A stretch of DNA of 64,000 bases from NCBI RefSeq assembly GCF_032854445.1, contig NC_088295.1:75046028-75110027 (forward strand). Reading direction: 5' to 3'. Position numbers and translations under genes: made by a program. Shown here piece by piece: positions 59,041-64,000 of the stretch. Numbering within the stretch: the stretch's first letter is position 1; each line of letters starts with the position of its first letter. The notes under the pieces are model-generated. The model saw only the letters and a list, made by a program, of their open reading frames with translations, made no database searches and was not told the origin of the DNA. This DNA comes from Liolophura sinensis. Lineage: Eukaryota > Mollusca > Polyplacophora > Chitonida > Chitonidae.

Positions 59041-62000
59041 CAAGTCTCACATGAATAATGGGTAGAATAAGAGCCTTTCATCTCAAAATATACGATGCAT
59101 TATCTATCCTTGCGCTGTCGTGACTTTCAGAATCATGCGCCATTCTATTGCTCTGATTTTAATGATATGATATTATCAAACTACATATTTTTGTTTTTGT
59201 ACAAAAAATGTGGCTATTACATAATTAGATGAATCACTCCGAGCCGGGGAGATATTAACGCAACTATCGTTAGGCTGTACAAAGATTGTGCAAATATAAC
59301 ACACAGCATCACTGAGACTGGCAGACTGGTTCATTTTTATATGTAAAAAAACCTGGCTAATCTACTGTGTAGTTTGAATATATTGAGATGAAGAGGTCAG
59401 TTGGTGGGCGAACATCTTGGAAAATAATGACTTTAGTCCAGGTCACAATGTCAAAAAAAAAGAAAAAAAAAAAGAAAAAACAATAAAAAACTTAACAGTC
59501 CTTTAGTGTTAAATCTTTCAACGACAGAATAGATTTCCGGCTGAAATATTAGTAAAAGTGAAAAAAAATATTCAGCATCCGGAAAATGTTTGTTTGAATG
59601 CGTGTGAATATATATCTTAAGTTTAATTTAAAATTCGTTTTAAATCCATTCTTTTGTCACCACTAATGCCTTCCTTGTTGAAATAGTTATAGTGAATGAA
59701 CAACCCAGATTTGTTTACATGCAGCCTGCTGATGAAATGGCCGCATAATTAGCACCTTAGATGTTTCAAGTATAAATATATCAACTGTGTGGAGCATTTC
59801 TCATATGTTTGTTTGTTTTTGTTTTGTGTTTTGTCTTTTTTGTTGTTTTTTTTTTGATGGTATCTTTTTTGGCATCTTTTTTAAGGGAACATGAACTCTC
59901 TTCGTTATGAGCTATTGACGTACATTTCAACGGCCCTTAGGCGGTGACAAATATCATTAGCCGTTTCCTGTTCTACAACGTTCAGACTCAAACAAACAGC
60001 AAATGTGACTTTTGAAAGTACTTAATCGGAACGAAACCGACTCAGAGAATTTATTTTTCCATATCCCGCACCCATTTATTAAATCAAAAAGTTGAGGCAA
60101 GGGTAGGGGGAAAGGGGTTATGTAATGTCTGATCCACAATGTATGATAGATTGAAAATGAACCGCGCCCAACTCCCTTTTCAAAAGTCCAATTCTTAGTT
60201 CTTTGTAACTTGATATTTTATCTATCGGAGGTGAGAAGACCAGTATGAGACCAACATGCTGGGATTATGCATATGAAGACAAATATACAGGGATTATAAT
60301 CGTACGCAAAATGGTCTGCCAGTTGCGGTTCCGATGGTGCTCAAGTGTTGATAGCAATACTGAGAGCGGTTCTGGGTAAACATGGGGTACACAAAGTCTA
60401 GGTCACATAACCTAGGCCTTAGACTGGGATATTGACGGTGCTACCATGAGCAATGACTAACACCCCAGAAATTTAATGGGAAAGACTGGTTATTCCCCTA
60501 ATCACTTTGCACAGGTCTCGATATCTGAGAAGAGTATCAGTGTGCTCACAGGTTAAGTCTATCGGGTACACTAAATGGAGTCAGTGCGATAAAGGAAGTG
60601 TACTGAATGTCAAAGTGCTCTTGCAAATTCCACACCAGTTTCGTCACCCCAGTGACTAATTTTTTATGATATTGAACGCTACGAGCAAGATGTGTTATAT
60701 CGTACGTAATTAGGAAGATAATGCGTCGTTAAAAGCTCTGTAATTTCAATGTTACTTTTCTGTAATATCCTGATGTGACTAGAATGTATTCAAATCGGGC
60801 CTGGTCCATTTTCATTGTTTTCATGTAAATGTTTATCAACTGCGATGAGAACACAGCAGTTTGTGTAATTCAAGTCCAGTGACACCTATTAAATTGGAAT
60901 TACCGTCACTGCATATTTTGCGCCTAAGCCTGCTTAAGCAGGGGCGTGTTAACTAGCTTTATTTAAGTATTTCCGTGAATGGTTAGAACAAAACGTTAAC
61001 TTATGTAAATTGACAAGAGACAGGATTTCACCGGCTATCACACTTTCATCGGTGCTCTGCTTTAACTCTCCATTCGCTGTTATTTATGTATTATGTTTAG
61101 ATCTGCTATAAGTTTGTTAAATTCTGTGTAAGTGCAAGTGTCTTGTAAGTAAACATGGGTGGAGTGTGCAGACTCTCTGGCTCTGCTGTATAACTGTGTA
61201 TGATGCCACTTAATCGGAGACTACGCATGGACTCAATATTTATCATGTTGAGAAAAATGACCACGTTGGATATACAGTCAGTTGCATCCAAAGATCAACT
61301 GAGATACATATTTTGATCAACAACAACTTATATACCAGCACGATTTGGATACGGATTAAATACTGATTATGTTCTTTCCCATTAAAATTGTTTGCATTAC
61401 TCATAGTTGCCTTATTACTATTCATGCAGTGCAGGTTGTGGTGCAAATATGATTTTAAAGATAAAATACTGCTTGCAGCTGTGAGCGAAATCAACAAAAA
61501 CTACTTTTTTGTACGTCCCAATTCCACTCAAGGCGTGTGATAGTTATTGCTGGTACACGTGCAAGAATATGATTTTAAGGAAAATGAAGAAAGATATGCC
61601 AAAAAAAATTAGAACTTTTTTTTATTTTTGAGGGATATTTTGTATTTCTTGATAAACCCTGTGTTGTATGTATATTTTCCGTCAAAGGTCGGATATATTC
61701 GGATAAGACGTTATCGATGAACATGCTGGGAACATCACCTTCAACACAGCAGGTTACTTAGTCTTCGGAATGACCACTAGGGTCATCCTGTGCTGTAAAC
61801 TTCTAAACTGTTTAAAGCCATTTTTACAGCTCAAATAAGATTGACGAGAAGCCTTTTGTACTTCTATATGTTAGGACGTAGCATATACTCCGTATTAAGA
61901 AATAAAAATCAGACATTTCCTGTATCCTTTAAACACGGAAGCTGACGCCGTACAATATGGACAGAATAATTTCAGAACTGTAGTAAGAGTGTTGAAATTT

Positions 62001-63952
62001 TTGTCCAGCGTTCTTGCTAGAACTTGGTTTCGACTGTTACAGCACGTAACTGTCAGGAGATTCTACATGTACAGTATTTAAAGGCACAGGTTCACACTAC
62101 GCCAGTCTAGTGCAGCGAGAGAAGAGCATTTGTGGGAGAACAGGATATGCCTTCTTGTCAAGACATTTACATGTAATGGCCTGTTTTGTGCAGTTTTGAT
62201 TAAGACATAAACATTTGTTGGATCCGGTGTCGAAGAGGTATTTGCGTCACTTTATACTTTTACACTTTTACATGTCCATTCATTTTAATTGCTTTTGATC
62301 AACCTGTTTTGTGTGTAAATTCTGTATTCACAGCAGACTGTAAATATATGTCGTATATGAAACTTTTTGCATCGATTTTACATCCAAGGTGACCTTGTTC
62401 TTTACAAAGCCCGTGATCAGGCCATCTCGGTTTTATAACCTATGATAAGGGGAGTGCATTTCTATTGATTCTCCATTGTCAGAAGTTCGAATTGTGTAAT
62501 ATTAAGTTACCTTTGACTGCATATTGTATAGGTGTATCTCATTGCGAACTCGGTTACTTAGAATTCTGAAATCTGATTGGATCTGAGTATAGGCTTTTAT
62601 CTAAATGTGCTGATAGAAGCATGGTTACACGAGGTGACCAGGAAGAAGACAGTTAGGTAAGCATGTACGGAGTTTGATAAAGGTTATATCTGACTGGTCA
62701 AAAATCGCTAAATTAAAATATCCGAGCTCAGTATTCTGATTAACAATATAACCGGATTTAGATATAAAGACCAACTGGCATGGGTCTTTTCGGAACTTCA
62801 ACAATACGACTTTAGCTAAGTGTAACGTGACAAGTCCGTATCAAACTTTGTTACACGCAAGCATGTAACATTTTCGCGCGTTTGCTTCGCCAGAGACAAT
62901 AAAGTGGCTTGAAGTTATTCGCAAAACATTGAATACTGTCGTCATTTGTTACGTGCCTGACCTTATAAGGAAAAGCGGGAGGCTTTACATGATATCCCTC
63001 TAATGTATGGGGGCGAGGGGTTTTGACAATAAATACGTGTTGCACAGTGAACAAAGTTAATGTGACCGCTCTCTTCCTTGTTCGCTTGTAAATGAGTTAA
63101 AGCTTCAAAGAAAAAAGTAAAGCCACAGGGAAGATGCACCACTGACAACCTATCCCAGGCTACCCTTATTTTGGGTGTAGGCAAACAGAGATCACTTTTC
63201 AGCGCTGTGGACGACGCGATTAAATTTCCCTAGTGTTGTTGTTCATGGGCCTGATAAGTTCAAGAATTCAAAGTACATTCAACCCGGTTTAAGTCTCACG
63301 TCACCGATCAAGTCATCGGGCTGAAGGTGCCCGATGAAGAGGAGCATTTATCTTGAGTTATTTTAAGTGTGTAATTCTGAAAATCTATCCATGTGTTATT
63401 TTTCTGTATGGGTTTCCGTGAAGTACTCGATTACATGACTAGAGGTTTTAATGAGCAGTGACAGCTGATTCTTGGTTGATTATCGAGGAGGCACAGAATA
63501 TAGGCTCAGAATTTTAGTCCTTAAACCAGTCAGTAGGATTCCTAATATTAATTAATTCAATGGTGGTTAATGTGCTTAAAATTTAATGTTCTGAAAATTC
63601 AAACGAGAATACAGTTTGTGCATTAATATTCTAAAAGGACAATGATGTGTATGTAGTATAGCCAACGTTTTCAAAATCATAAGTCTGCAAAAGAATCGGA
63701 TACACGAGTTCATAGCGCAAAAGACGACACCCTCATTTTTATAAATACAGTGAGCCATGGTAAAAACGAGAGTACACCTATTTGAAAAAAAAAAAACAAG
63801 TTCCATAATTTCATAATATATTTTTGTTTGAATGTTTCATTTCTTTATTATTTCGAAATTAATTTAATATTCAATTCCGGATAGATCTATACATATCTGA
63901 TGCTTCTTTATAGGGAAACAAATCTCATGTTCTGTCCATTATAAACATTCGT
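59041..63952. other. Long AT-rich stretch, no gene seen
   Basis: Low-complexity patches are an A-rich run at 59,453-59,491 and a T-rich run at 59,806-59,885. A short copy of a MITE-like end lies at 61,010-61,045 (taaattgacaagagacagga, ttcaccggctatcacac). A perfect 8-bp stem hairpin is at 63,314-63,336 (catcgggc/gcccgatg), and an A run is at 63,786-63,797. Frames up to 84 codons (61,243-61,497, minus) lack family features. No SINE core or minisatellite is seen, so this is the least repetitive end of the window. Confidence 0.5.
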
Positions 63953-64000
63953 TATTTATTTATTTATTTAGTTGTTAGACTGGTGATTAATATCGTATTC
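63953..64000 (-). repeat. SINE-B tail cut by the window edge
   Basis: Plus-strand reading tatttatttatttagttgtt followed by agactggtgattaatatcgt attc matches the inverted SINE-B 3' end (TTTA repeats, then ttgattggtgttttacgccg tactc) with several changes. The rest of the element would lie beyond the end of the window. Confidence 0.6.

Noticed and set aside
59453-59491. Poly(A) tail of a processed pseudogene
   Set aside because: The A-rich run is interrupted by G, and no open frame, exon-like sequence or target duplication was found upstream.

Overview
This 64 kb window looks like non-coding nuclear DNA from a eukaryote, most likely a lophotrochozoan animal and probably a mollusc. It is AT-rich, has no dense open reading frames, no operon structure and no bacterial signals. 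It carries many short tRNA-headed repeats (SINEs). Their 3' ends (gtacggcgtaaaacacc followed by TAAA repeats, or gtacgacgttaaacccc followed by ATAC or ACTC repeats) and core (gctggccgccgtcgtataag) resemble repeats I associate with bivalve and gastropod genomes. The taxon is an inference, because no search could be run. I recognise no protein-coding gene, rRNA gene or free-standing tRNA gene. The two longest open frames outside repeats (144 and 127 codons) resemble nothing I know.

Three kinds of sequence fill the window. (1) Dispersed repeats: two main SINE families, called SINE-A and SINE-B here, a third tRNA-headed element at 45.2 kb, and a short element with terminal inverted repeats at 54.45-54.64 kb that has solo ends elsewhere. 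(2) Tandem arrays, covering roughly 15 percent of the window: a 42-bp/CA array (4.2-5.4 kb), 82-bp (5.5-5.8), 58-bp (8.0-8.4), about 20-bp (15.6-15.8), 54-bp and 29-bp G-rich (25.2-26.6), 49-bp (28.3-30.6), 37-bp (46.4-46.6), 28-bp (48.0-48.7), 50-bp (50.6-52.3) and 31-bp (53.6-53.8), plus two degenerate CCCTAA telomere-like tracts (52.4-52.8 and 55.1-55.5). (3) Blocks of non-repetitive, more GC-balanced sequence rich in transcription-factor-like motifs, mainly 6.5-6.9, 7.55-7.8, 14.3-15.5, 17.3-17.8, 20.6-21.8, 27.4-27.7, 37.1-39.0, 39.5-40.0 and 42.8-45.0 kb. Together with the lack of exons these suggest a gene desert or large intron beside a developmental regulator, but conservation could not be tested.

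The most informative structures are in the last 15 kb. A tract at 52.4-54.1 kb and another at 55.1-57.4 kb share a telomere-like array followed by several collinear similar segments, which is best explained by an old tandem duplication later disrupted by a SINE and a minisatellite. The 50-bp minisatellite at 50.6-52.3 kb appears to be an internal amplification of a SINE-B-like element, and it contains a recent 398-bp higher-order duplication. No defence system, CRISPR array or other gene-encoded system is visible.
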